This document shows positions 52,451-60,115 of a DNA stretch of 64,000 nucleotides, in pieces. This stretch comes from Cupriavidus pinatubonensis (GTDB taxonomy: Bacteria; Pseudomonadota; Gammaproteobacteria; Burkholderiales; Burkholderiaceae), in assembly GCF_019602855.1 (NCBI RefSeq), contig NZ_CP080766.1:2170001-2234000 (forward strand). The letters are read 5' to 3'. The stretch's first letter is position 1. The number at the start of each line of letters is the position of its first letter. The notes beneath the pieces are model-generated. The model did not search any database and was not told the origin of the DNA. It worked only from the letters and a program-made list of their open reading frames with translations. The position numbers were made by a program, and so were the translations under genes.

Positions 52451-53416
52451 ATGGATAGCGACTACTACCGAGTACTCGGGGTTCGACGTGCGGCTTCACA
52501 GGCCGATATCCGCAATGCCTATCGCCGCCTGGCCATGCGTTGGCATCCGGACAGGAATCCCGACACGGCCGAGCGTGCGGAAGCGGTCTTCAAGTCGCTG
52601 CAGCAAGCCCATGCGGTGCTGAAAGACCCGGTGGCCCGCGCTGCCTACGACGCGCAAGTGGCACAGCCGAGGCGCAATGACGGCCCTCCGGCGGCGCCGG
52701 ACACTGCGCACAACCCGGGTACACCGGGCGCGGACTACGTCTGCGAGACGACGATTCCGCTTGAAACAGCCGTTCTCGGAGGCATTGCGTTGACGAGAGT
52801 CAGCGAGTCTCCGGCCTGTGTGCACTGTTCGGGAAAGGGGCAACAGGCTTCGAACTGCGCGACCTGTGAGGGCCGTGGTTCACTCGCCCGACGTTTCCGG
52901 CAGGTGCCATGCACTGACTGCAAGGGTGCGGGTCAGCGAACGCGTCGTTGCGATGCCTGCCGGGGGCTCGGGACGACCCGGGTGGCAAAGCTGCTGCGCG
53001 TCACGGTTCCCGCGCATACCAGAGATGGCACCGTGCTTCGCGCCAGGGGCCTCGGAGGGGAATCCGTCGACGGCGGGCCCAGGGGCAACCTGCTTTGCAA
53101 AGTCAGTATTCGTGCAGACCGCGTCTTCCGCATGGACGGACTGGATCTTCAGCGTGAACTGAAGATCGACTTCGTGGTTGCCATCCTGGGCGGGCAGGTG
53201 CCGTTGATGCGCTTCCGGAACTCCCTCGTGGTGGAGGTGCCGCCAATGACGCGCAGTGGCGCGCTGATCCGCATAGCGGGGCAGGGGCTGCAGGATCCAA
53301 AGCGCCGGCGGTCTGGAGACCTCGTGCTGAAAGTCATGATCGATCTGCCGGCGAAGATGCGCATGCCCGACGAGCGGCAGCGCGCGGTGTTGCGCGAGAT
53401 CGCTCGTGGATATTGA
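52451..53416 (+). CDS. DnaJ family chaperone lacking the G/F linker
   Basis: 321 residues. J domain (1-70) with the HPD motif in MRWHPDRNPD; then a short linker (about 70-95) without the usual Gly/Phe-rich region; then a zinc-finger domain with four CXXCXGXG units (CVHCSGKG, CATCEGRG, CTDCKGAG, CDACRGLG) at about residues 122-180; then the C-terminal substrate domain (LRVTVPAHTRDGTVLRARGLG). Shorter than DnaJ (about 375). It stands alone without grpE or dnaK, so it is a second J-protein. Partner Hsp70 not seen here. Confidence 0.9.
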   Translation: MDSDYYRVLGVRRAASQADIRNAYRRLAMRWHPDRNPDTAERAEAVFKSLQQAHAVLKDPVARAAYDAQVAQPRRNDGPPAAPDTAHNPGTPGADYVCETTIPLETAVLGGIALTRVSESPACVHCSGKGQQASNCATCEGRGSLARRFRQVPCTDCKGAGQRTRRCDACRGLGTTRVAKLLRVTVPAHTRDGTVLRARGLGGESVDGGPRGNLLCKVSIRADRVFRMDGLDLQRELKIDFVVAILGGQVPLMRFRNSLVVEVPPMTRSGALIRIAGQGLQDPKRRRSGDLVLKVMIDLPAKMRMPDERQRAVLREIARGY

Positions 53417-53469
53417 TCGGGGCGAGGCCGCTTGCCGTTGCCCCTCATCCTTCGGCTGTGCGCGACGTC

Positions 53470-54210
53470 TTACCAGCGTTCCATGTAAGGGCGCAGGTCC
53501 AGCTCAAAAGTCCAGGCATCGCGCGGCTGGCTATGCAGGTACCAGTAGTTCTCTGCGATGTGCTCGGGGTTCAGGATGCCATCCTGGTCCTTGAGCGCGT
53601 AGCGTTCGGGAAACGTATCGCGGATGAACGCGGTGTCGATGGCGCCGTCCACGACCACATGCGCGACGTGGATGTTTTGTGGGCCCAGCTCGCGGGCCAT
53701 GCTTTGCGCCAGCGCGCGCAGCGCGTGTTTTGCCCCGGCAAACGCGGCAAAGTTTGCCGCACCGCGCAACGCGGCCGTGGCGCCCGTGAACAGGATGGTG
53801 CCCCGGCCGCGCGCGACCATCCGGCGGGCCGCCGCCTGGGCGTTGAGGAAGCCGCTGAAGCAGGCCATCTCCCAGATCTTGAAGTACTTGCGCGGAGTCT
53901 CTTCGAGGATGCTTGAAGGTACGTTGGCGCCAATGTTGAACACGAGAACCTCGACCGGCCCATGCTCGGATTCGATCTGCTCGAACAATGCCGCCACCGC
54001 GTCTTCCTTGCGCGCATCGCTGCCGTAGCCAAACGCCTGGCCGCCTTCGGCGCGAATACTGTCGACGAGTGGTTGCAGTTTGTCCGCGTCGCGGCGAGTG
54101 ACGCAGGCGATATAGCCTTCGCGGGCAAAACGCCTGGCAATGGCCCCGCCAGTGGAATCGCCTGCGCCAATCACCAGGGCAACCTTGGGCTGCGATTGGC
54201 TGGATGTCAT
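53470..54210 (-). CDS. SDR family protein with Tyr-to-Phe at the catalytic site
   Basis: 246 residues. The Rossmann start reads VIGAGDSTGGAIARRFAREG; the position of the catalytic YxxxK has FAGAK instead, in AAFAGAKHALRALAQSMAREL. GATAAL replaces the usual Ser loop. It keeps the fold and probably NAD(P) binding, but the normal proton-relay Tyr is missing, so it may be inactive or use another mechanism. AAAGGAG precedes the ATG. Upstream lies a copy of the TetR-linked operator. Convergent with dnaJ-like gene. Confidence 0.85.
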   Translation of the reverse strand: MTSSQSQPKVALVIGAGDSTGGAIARRFAREGYIACVTRRDADKLQPLVDSIRAEGGQAFGYGSDARKEDAVAALFEQIESEHGPVEVLVFNIGANVPSSILEETPRKYFKIWEMACFSGFLNAQAAARRMVARGRGTILFTGATAALRGAANFAAFAGAKHALRALAQSMARELGPQNIHVAHVVVDGAIDTAFIRDTFPERYALKDQDGILNPEHIAENYWYLHSQPRDAWTFELDLRPYMERW

Positions 54211-54229
54211 GGAGTCTCCTTTGGTCTAC

Positions 54230-54254
54230 GTCCGTTTAGTGAACGAACGTTAAG
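54230..54254. promoter_or_regulatory. Putative TetR operator, copy A, before the SDR gene
   Basis: GTCCGTTTAGTGAACGAACG followed by TTAAG shares most positions with the site at 54915-54938. Both contain CGTT-N5-AACG and ACGTTAA. It lies 20-44 bases upstream of the SDR start. Confidence 0.7.
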
Positions 54255-54295
54255 TTACGGCTCGCGAGGTGTCAAGCAACTGGAGCCGGAAGCGA

Positions 54296-54871
54296 TCAGC
54301 CTTTTGATTCGGTGGCGGTCGGGATTGTCTTGCCGAGGAAGCGGCGGCTGGCAGCCAGGATTTCCTTGCGCGTCTTTTCGCTTTCGACGGTGCGGGCCAG
54401 TACCAGCGCGCCGACCAGTTGGGCGATCAGGGCCCAGGCTGCGTCGCTGTCGCCCGTGCGCGCGCTCCAACTCTGTTGCGTATGCTTCAGGCCGCGCTCG
54501 ACCTGTTGCCGCACGGCAGGGCCCGCGCGCGCGATTTCGGCACCCAGGGTCGGGAGGATGCAACCCACCTCCGGCGTGACTGCGTGAAACGAGCTCAGAT
54601 AGTCCCGCACGCACTTTGCCACGTGGTTTTCCGGGGACTCCTTGTCGCCTGCCATCATGTCGCTGCTCTTCTGCATTTCGAGTTCGACGATGGCCTCGAA
54701 CAATTCCTGCTTGGAACCGAAATGGCTGTAGAACGCACCGCCCGTCAACCCGATGGAGGACATCAGCGCGTCAACGCCCGTGGACGAGAATCCTCCCTTC
54801 TTGGCGATCGCGCTGCTCGCATCGAGCAGCTTCTTGCGGGTCTCTTCCTTGTGGGTCTTGGTGTAGCGCAT
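54296..54871 (-). CDS. TetR family transcriptional regulator
   Basis: 191 residues. N-terminal HTH: RKKLLDASSAIAKKGGFSST then GVDALMSSIGLTGGAFYSHF, typical of TetR repressors. The C-terminal helices form the ligand pocket and dimer face. It is flanked by the SDR gene (same strand, downstream) and the DsbA-family isomerase (divergent). Matched operator sequences stand before both, so it likely represses both and itself. Ligand unknown, probably an intermediate of the pathway. Confidence 0.9.
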   Translation of the reverse strand: MRYTKTHKEETRKKLLDASSAIAKKGGFSSTGVDALMSSIGLTGGAFYSHFGSKQELFEAIVELEMQKSSDMMAGDKESPENHVAKCVRDYLSSFHAVTPEVGCILPTLGAEIARAGPAVRQQVERGLKHTQQSWSARTGDSDAAWALIAQLVGALVLARTVESEKTRKEILAASRRFLGKTIPTATESKG

Positions 54872-54887
54872 GGCAGCGGACTGGCAG

Positions 54888-54938
54888 TTGACATCAACTG
54901 AACCATAGCATATCGTCCGTTAACTAAACGTACGTTAA
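54888..54938 (+). promoter_or_regulatory. Promoter and TetR operator, copy B, of the isomerase gene
   Basis: TTGACA (54888-54893) and TATCGT (54911-54916) are 17 bases apart, a good sigma-70 promoter. GTCCGTTAACTAAACGTACG with TTAA (54915-54938) overlaps the -10 end and start site and matches copy A at 54230-54254. Binding there would block transcription. The core AACGTACGTT is a perfect palindrome. Confidence 0.75.
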
Positions 54939-54954
54939 ATAAAAGGAGGATGAC

Positions 54955-55545
54955 GTGACCAAGACGGTGGAGTTCTACTTCGATGTGGGCAGTCCAGCCT
55001 CCTACCTGGCCTGGACGCAGCTTCCCGCGCTCTGTGCGCAAGCCGGCGCGCAACTCGTCTACAAGCCGATGCTGCTGGGCGGCGTGTTCCAGGCCACAGG
55101 CAATGCTTCGCCGGCCGCGGTGCCGGCGAAGGGGCGCTACGTCTCGCACGACCTGGCCCGCTTTGCGCGGCGCTACGGCGTGCCGCTAGCGCAGAACCCG
55201 CACTTTCCCATCATCACGCTGATGCTCATGCGCGCAGCCACCGCGGTCCAGTTGCGCGAGCCGGAGCAGTTCGACCATTTCCTGTCCACGGTTTTCCAGG
55301 CTATCTGGGTGGATTCGCTCAACCTGAATGACATGGGGCTGACCGCGCAGACGCTCGCGCGCGGCGGGTTCGACGCAGGTCAGATCGAAGCATGGGTCAG
55401 CGATCCCGAGATCAAGGCGGCGTTGAAGGCCACCACCGACGAGGCGCTGCAGCGTGGCGTCTTCGGCGCACCGACGATGTTCGTCGGGCAGGAGATGTTC
55501 TTCGGACAGGACCGGCTGGACTTTGTACGGGAAGCCCTAGGCTGA
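54955..55545 (+). CDS. DsbA-family 2-hydroxychromene-2-carboxylate isomerase-like protein
   Basis: 196 residues of the thioredoxin/kappa-GST fold. The glutathione-activating Ser is S13 in FYFDVGSPASYLAW. GVFGAPTMFVGQEMFFGQDRL is the cis-Pro loop and C-terminal region of the NahD-type isomerase. NahD converts 2-hydroxychromene-2-carboxylate in naphthalene degradation. Start is GTG at 54955 with AAGGAGG six bases upstream. Divergent from tetR; near a Rieske oxygenase operon of salicylate type, which supports an aromatic role. The exact reaction is not proven. Confidence 0.85.
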   Translation: MTKTVEFYFDVGSPASYLAWTQLPALCAQAGAQLVYKPMLLGGVFQATGNASPAAVPAKGRYVSHDLARFARRYGVPLAQNPHFPIITLMLMRAATAVQLREPEQFDHFLSTVFQAIWVDSLNLNDMGLTAQTLARGGFDAGQIEAWVSDPEIKAALKATTDEALQRGVFGAPTMFVGQEMFFGQDRLDFVREALG

Positions 55546-55703
55546 CCGACGTGTTGCGCCGGCCACGCCTGCAACGCGTGCCGAACACCAGTATGGCTCG
55601 TCCGGATCCGACTGGATCGACGAGGAAGCCTGTCGTTGCAGGCGCCGCTCACCGCGTGCGCACCACTCGTGCGATCAGGCTCGGTGGTGAAGCGTCGTCG
55701 GCT

Positions 55704-56963
55704 TCAGGCAGAAAGCTTGCCCATGGGAACATCCGCGTCGGCAAGTCGCTTCACATCTACCGGCTTGCTCTGCTCGATCAGCCTGCGCGCGAAACGGAGG
55801 TCGCGGGCGGCGTTGGCGCCCAGCGCGGCCTTGATGACATCGTCTTCGAGGTAGAACAGCGCGAAGCTGTTGTCTCCCGGCATGCCGCGCGTCACGATGC
55901 GGTGCGAGGGCAGGGGGACGCCATAGATCTGCAGGTTCATATCGTATTGATCAGACCAGAACCACGGCAGCGGCTGATAGACGACCGGCAGGCACAGCGC
56001 GGCGCGTGCCGCAGCGATACCTTGCTCCTGCGCGTTGTGCCACGATTCCAGCCGCATGCGGCGGCCAGCCCACGGGTTTGGCGTCACGGCGACATCGCCC
56101 GCGGCAAAGATGTCGGGGTCGGACGTGCAGCAGCGCTCGTCGACAATTATGCCGCCGTCGCAATCCAGCCCTGCGTCACGCGCCAGATCATCATTCGGCA
56201 CCAGACCCACCCCCGCGACGATCGCATCGCAAGTTAGCGTGTCCCCATCGGCAAGCGTCAGGGCGGGCCGTCCGTCGGCGCCTCGGGCGATACCAGAGAT
56301 ATGAACGCCGAGTCTGATGTGCACGCCATGCGTGGCATGCAGCCCAAGCAGATGCTCCGAGATCTCCGGCGGCACGGAGCGTTCGCACAGCCGGCCTTGT
56401 GCCTCGATTACCGTCACCTCTGCGCCTCTCTGGCGCGCCGTGGCGGCGACTTCGAGTCCGATCCAGCCACCGCCGATCACGGCCACGCTGCGGCCCGGTC
56501 GAAACTCTTGTGCGAGCGACAGCGCGTCACCAATGGTCCGCAAGGTATGGACGCGGGCCCGATCCGCGCCCGGGACAGTGAGCGTGCGGGCGCGGCCGCC
56601 GGTGCACAGGATCAGCTTGTCGTAGGCCAGCGTCTTGCCATCCGTCATCTCCAGCCGTTTCGCATGGCGGTCGATGTGGTTCACCGGTATGTCCGGCCAC
56701 CACTCCAGCCCGAGGGCCTCGAACGCGTCTGGCCTGAGCAACTGCGTGCTGGAAGGCTCCGCCTCTCCTGCAAGCACGGCTTTGGACAATGGCGGCCGCT
56801 CATACGGAGGATGGCTTTCATCACCAATCAGCACAAGCCTGCCTGTGAAGCCTTCGTTGCGCAGCGTCTGGGCGGCCCAGCCGCCGGCCTGGCCTGCGCC
56901 AACGATGACGATCGTGCTGGTCGGCACGTTAGCGGTCGCGCCGCGTGGTTGTTCGTCATGCAT
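55704..56963 (-). CDS. Ferredoxin reductase of the Rieske oxygenase system
   Basis: 419-residue FAD/NAD(P) oxidoreductase. FAD motif IVIVGAGQAGGWAAQTLR near residue 20, NAD motif VAVIGGGWIGLEVA near residue 160, and the family-typical ESWHNAQEQGIAAA and PWFWSDQYDMNLQIYG. It passes electrons from NADH to the Rieske ferredoxin encoded 31 bases upstream. Last gene of the four-gene minus-strand operon. This is the BphA4/RhaD-like reductase type, unlike NagAa of Ralstonia U2, which is a plant-ferredoxin-type reductase. Confidence 0.9.
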   Translation of the reverse strand: MHDEQPRGATANVPTSTIVIVGAGQAGGWAAQTLRNEGFTGRLVLIGDESHPPYERPPLSKAVLAGEAEPSSTQLLRPDAFEALGLEWWPDIPVNHIDRHAKRLEMTDGKTLAYDKLILCTGGRARTLTVPGADRARVHTLRTIGDALSLAQEFRPGRSVAVIGGGWIGLEVAATARQRGAEVTVIEAQGRLCERSVPPEISEHLLGLHATHGVHIRLGVHISGIARGADGRPALTLADGDTLTCDAIVAGVGLVPNDDLARDAGLDCDGGIIVDERCCTSDPDIFAAGDVAVTPNPWAGRRMRLESWHNAQEQGIAAARAALCLPVVYQPLPWFWSDQYDMNLQIYGVPLPSHRIVTRGMPGDNSFALFYLEDDVIKAALGANAARDLRFARRLIEQSKPVDVKRLADADVPMGKLSA

Positions 56964-56994
56964 GCGGAGTTCCTCTGGTTCTGACGCAGGCGTG

Positions 56995-57309
56995 TTAGCC
57001 GAGGTCCACGAAGACCTTGCCGCCCTCGATCCGCACGGGATAGGTGCGGATGCCCGCGGTCAGCGGCGCGCACATGGCGGCGCCGTTGCGGATGTCGAAC
57101 CTGCCCTGGTGAAGCGGGCACTCGATCTCGTGCCCCTCAAGGAAGCCTTCGCACAGGCGTGCGTGGCCGTGCGTGCAGATGTTGTCGGTCGCATAGACGT
57201 CGCCGTCCACGCTGTACAGCGCGATCTCCTTGCCTTGCACGGCCACGGCGATCACGTCGTCCTGCGGCACGCCGGACAGCGCCGCTGCCTCGATCCAGGT
57301 TTCGGTCAT
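56995..57309 (-). CDS. Rieske [2Fe-2S] ferredoxin
   Basis: 104-residue ferredoxin of ring-hydroxylating oxygenases. Cluster ligands are C45 and H47 (ICTHGHA) and C64 and H67 (CPLHQGRFD). It shuttles electrons from the reductase to the oxygenase alpha subunit. Encoded 12 bases after the beta subunit gene. AAGGAG is in the leader. Confidence 0.93.
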   Translation of the reverse strand: MTETWIEAAALSGVPQDDVIAVAVQGKEIALYSVDGDVYATDNICTHGHARLCEGFLEGHEIECPLHQGRFDIRNGAAMCAPLTAGIRTYPVRIEGGKVFVDLG

Positions 57310-57321
57310 GAGGGCTCCTTG

Positions 57322-57792
57322 TCAGATGGGGTAGATCAGCGAGTTGGGGATCATCTCGCTGTCGAATATGCAGAGGCGTGACGCGAACTTCCAGCCTTCG
57401 GCCGTCCGTGCGATGGTGTCGAGATAGCGGCCGACGTTGTACACATCGCTCATCTGGTCGGGTTTGGTGCGCAGCACGGCATAGTTCGTCTCCGCGACGA
57501 TCTTCTCGCCGGTGGCCTCGCGGATCAGAGGCGTCCCGACGATGTGGCGCTGATAGTAGGGATCGTGAAACAGCGTCTCGCGAATGCCATAGATGCGGTC
57601 CTTGAGCATGCCCTTGCCTTCGAGCGAGAGCGTGGCGAGTGGCAAGCCACGCTCGTGGTTCTCGCGGGGCTGGACGCGATAGAGGCAGTCGTCGGTGAAG
57701 AAGTCAGGCCAGCGGTCCCATTCGCCGCTGTCCACGACACTGGTGTAATCGGCGTGCAGCGTGAGCAGCGCGTAATAGTCAGTGAAGTTCAT
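57322..57792 (-). CDS. Ring-hydroxylating oxygenase beta subunit (salicylate 5-hydroxylase type)
   Basis: 156-residue small subunit with the SnoaL-like/cone fold of Rieske oxygenase beta subunits. FFTDDCLYRVQPRENHERG and ETLFHDPYYQRHIVG are typical of the NagH/HybC-like group, which partner with salicylate 5-hydroxylase alpha subunits. It provides structure to the alpha3beta3 enzyme. It starts four bases after the alpha-subunit stop. Substrate class is by resemblance only. Confidence 0.85.
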   Translation of the reverse strand: MNFTDYYALLTLHADYTSVVDSGEWDRWPDFFTDDCLYRVQPRENHERGLPLATLSLEGKGMLKDRIYGIRETLFHDPYYQRHIVGTPLIREATGEKIVAETNYAVLRTKPDQMSDVYNVGRYLDTIARTAEGWKFASRLCIFDSEMIPNSLIYPI

Positions 57793-57796
57793 GGCG

Positions 57797-59050
57797 TCAG
57801 ACCTCCATCACCTTGCGCCAGTAGGCGTACATGCCGCGGATCAGGGTTTCGGTGACCATGTGGTCGGTGTTCTCGGCGGTCTTGCCGCCAAGTTCGGCGA
57901 TCACGCGATGCCATGGCTTTTGGGAGAAGCCTTCCTGCGAGCATTCGATCGCTTCGCCATCGTCGGCTGACACGAAGCCCGCCGGCCCGAACAGGTTGGC
58001 CTGGCGCAGGCGGCGCCGCGTCATCTCGTCCGTGTCGTCGTCAAAGCCGAAGTGCGTCCACACGAAGTCGAACGAGTCGGGGCCATTGGGCTGGATATGG
58101 CGCGTGGAAACCGAGTTGACCTGCTGCTGGAAGATCACGCTGGGGAAGACCGTCATCATCACCGCGGTGGGCTCGCCCCACCATGGCTCGTGGACGATGT
58201 CGAGGATGCGGTCATCGTTCAGCGCCATCTGGTCCTTGAAGCTGGAGACGCCCGAGGTCACGTCGCTTTTTCCGCCCTGGCCGCGCGTCGATACCATCGC
58301 CGCATGGCGGAACGCGTTATCCATCACCAGGCGCGACTTGTTGTCCGCGCGCCAGAGTCCGAACGTGACAAACCAGGTGTGGAGAAGGCCGGGGTGGTAG
58401 GGATCCTTGATGTTTTCCTGCATCAGCTTCCAGTTGCCCGGAATACGCTGCTTGTTGTAGCCGAGCACCTTCAGCTTGCGGCCATTGAAGAGTCGGTCGA
58501 AGTAGCCGAGGATGTCCGGCCCGAGATAGTCCTCGAGCGGCTGGACGTCGTGGTCGAACGAAGCAAACACGACACCGCCGCGCGTCGCCACCTTCAGTTG
58601 CGTCAACCCGTGCTCCTGCGGCTTGAAGTCGACCGGCATGCCGCCATTGACCTTGCCGTCCTGCTTGACGCCGCGGCGCAGTGGCACACCTTGCAGGTTG
58701 CCCTTCAGGTCATAGTTCCACTGGTGGTACGGGCAATGGAAGTCCTTGCGGTTTCCGCTGCGTTCCCTGCAAAACTTCATGCCGCGATGAGCGCAGACGT
58801 TTTCGACGACGTTGATGTCGCCGTCCTGGTCGCGAACCAGGATGACGGACCGTTCCCCTACCGTGGTGCGCTTGAAGTCGCCGGCATTCGGAATCTCGGC
58901 CTCGAGCCCGACGTAGTTCCAGTGACCCTTATAGAAGCAGCGTTCGAGTTCACGCCGGTACAACTGGGCGTCCGTGTAGACGCGGAAGGGGATGCGGCTG
59001 ATGCTGTCGTCAGCCCACACCCGACCAGCCTGGGACGAGTCGGTTCGCAT
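57797..59050 (-). CDS. Rieske ring-hydroxylating oxygenase alpha subunit (salicylate 5-hydroxylase type)
   Basis: 417 residues. Rieske ligands C86, H88, C106 and H109 (NVCAHRGMKFC ... HCPYHQWNYD). Mononuclear iron ligands H219 and H224 with the bridging D216 in KDPYHPGLLHTW. The closest family that I recognise is NagG/HybB, the large subunit of salicylate 5-hydroxylase, which makes gentisate; anthranilate- or related hydroxylases cannot be excluded. ATG 59050 follows GGAGACAACC; the frame extends to 59140 without similarity. First gene of the operon, divergent from a NahR-like regulator. Confidence 0.88.
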   Translation of the reverse strand: MRTDSSQAGRVWADDSISRIPFRVYTDAQLYRRELERCFYKGHWNYVGLEAEIPNAGDFKRTTVGERSVILVRDQDGDINVVENVCAHRGMKFCRERSGNRKDFHCPYHQWNYDLKGNLQGVPLRRGVKQDGKVNGGMPVDFKPQEHGLTQLKVATRGGVVFASFDHDVQPLEDYLGPDILGYFDRLFNGRKLKVLGYNKQRIPGNWKLMQENIKDPYHPGLLHTWFVTFGLWRADNKSRLVMDNAFRHAAMVSTRGQGGKSDVTSGVSSFKDQMALNDDRILDIVHEPWWGEPTAVMMTVFPSVIFQQQVNSVSTRHIQPNGPDSFDFVWTHFGFDDDTDEMTRRRLRQANLFGPAGFVSADDGEAIECSQEGFSQKPWHRVIAELGGKTAENTDHMVTETLIRGMYAYWRKVMEV

Positions 59051-59133
59051 GGTTGTCTCCGTATTGCTTTCCGTATGCGAAGGATCATGGAGCGCCGCGC
59101 AAAATAAACCAATAGAATCCGGTCTATAGTCAA

Positions 59134-59150
59134 TATTCACAGAATCAATA
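59134..59150. promoter_or_regulatory. Putative LysR operator between regulator and oxygenase operon
   Basis: TATTCACAGAATCAATA, with outer arms TATT/AATA and the LysR T-N11-A form, eight bases before the regulator's ATG. It starts like the ATTCAC of NahR sites. The placement suits autoregulation and activation of the divergent operon. Confidence 0.5.
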
Positions 59151-59158
59151 AGACTTCC

Positions 59159-60061
59159 ATGGAGCTGAGAGACGTCGATCTGAACCTGCTGGTTGTTTTT
59201 GAACAGTTGCTGCGGCAGGGCACCGTTTCTGGCGCCGCCAAGGCCATGAATCTCAGCCAGCCGGCCGTGAGCAATGCACTGGCCCGCTTGCGTACGCTGT
59301 TGGGGGATCAGTTATTTGTGCGAAGCAGCAAGGGGATGCTGCCAACGCCGCTCGCGCTGGAGTTGGCTGAGCCCATCAGCTTTGCGCTGGAGTCACTGCA
59401 GGCGACGCTGAGCCAGAAGCGCAGCTTCGACCCCGAGCACAGCACTCGCGCGTTCCGTGTCGCGATGACCGATATCGGCGAGGTTCATTTCATTCCGCCC
59501 TTGATGGGTGCGCTGGGACAACGCGCACCTGGCGTGACGCTGGCGACCGTGCGCAATACGGCGGTGGACCTCGCGGCGGACATGAGTCAGGGGAAGATCG
59601 ATCTGGCGGTCGGCCATCTTCCTGAGCTCGGCAGCGGGTTCTTTCAACGGCGCCTGTTCCGACAGCGCTATGTTTGCCTGTTCCGCCCCGGGCATGCGCT
59701 GGACAAGAAGAAGATCAGCATGCGGGACTTCGAAGCGGCGGAACACGTGGTGGTGACGGCAGCGGGCACAGGGCACGCCCGGGTTGACGAACTTCTTGCC
59801 GAAGCGGGCGTGAACCGGCGGGTTCGCCTGCACGTCCCGCATTTCGTGGCGCTGGCGGACATCATCGCCACCACCGATCTGGTAGCCACGGTGACCTGGA
59901 CCTTTGCGGAACGATGTGCCCGGTACTTCGGGCTTAAATATGTCAGTCACCCGTTTGCGCTGCCCGAGATACAGATCAATCTGTTCTGGCATGCCAGGTA
60001 CCATCACGACCCGGCAAACCAGTGGCTGCGCAATCAGTTTGTCAAACTGTTCGCGGGTTAG
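59159..60061 (+). CDS. NahR-like LysR family regulator
   Basis: 300 residues strongly resembling NahR, the salicylate-responsive activator of naphthalene operons. MELRDVDLNLLVVFEQLLRQ, the HTH AKAMNLSQPAVSNALARLRT, then FRVAMTDIGEVHFIPPLMGAL and VNRRVRLHVPHFVALAD all follow NahR wording. Salicylate or a close analogue is therefore the probable inducer, which supports the salicylate assignment of the divergent operon. No ribosome-binding site precedes the ATG. A long hairpin follows the stop codon. Confidence 0.9.
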   Translation: MELRDVDLNLLVVFEQLLRQGTVSGAAKAMNLSQPAVSNALARLRTLLGDQLFVRSSKGMLPTPLALELAEPISFALESLQATLSQKRSFDPEHSTRAFRVAMTDIGEVHFIPPLMGALGQRAPGVTLATVRNTAVDLAADMSQGKIDLAVGHLPELGSGFFQRRLFRQRYVCLFRPGHALDKKKISMRDFEAAEHVVVTAAGTGHARVDELLAEAGVNRRVRLHVPHFVALADIIATTDLVATVTWTFAERCARYFGLKYVSHPFALPEIQINLFWHARYHHDPANQWLRNQFVKLFAG

Positions 60062-60071
60062 AGATGGAAAA

Positions 60072-60109
60072 GCGGCAGGCAGCCAGCTGAGACGCTGGCT
60101 GGCTGCCGC
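60072..60109 (-). terminator. Hairpin terminator between convergent lysR and pyc
   Basis: GCGGCAGGCAGCCAGC (60072-60087) pairs with GCTGGCTGGCTGCCGC (60094-60109), fifteen of sixteen pairs and a six-base loop. On the minus strand TTTTCC follows, so it best serves pyruvate carboxylase; it may also stop lysR transcription. Confidence 0.75.
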
Positions 60110-60115
60110 CCGGGG

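Noticed and set aside
53417-53469. Possible GGGGC/GCCCC terminator between dnaJ-like and SDR genes
   Set aside because: Five-base arms with a long loop and no T-run; too weak to call.
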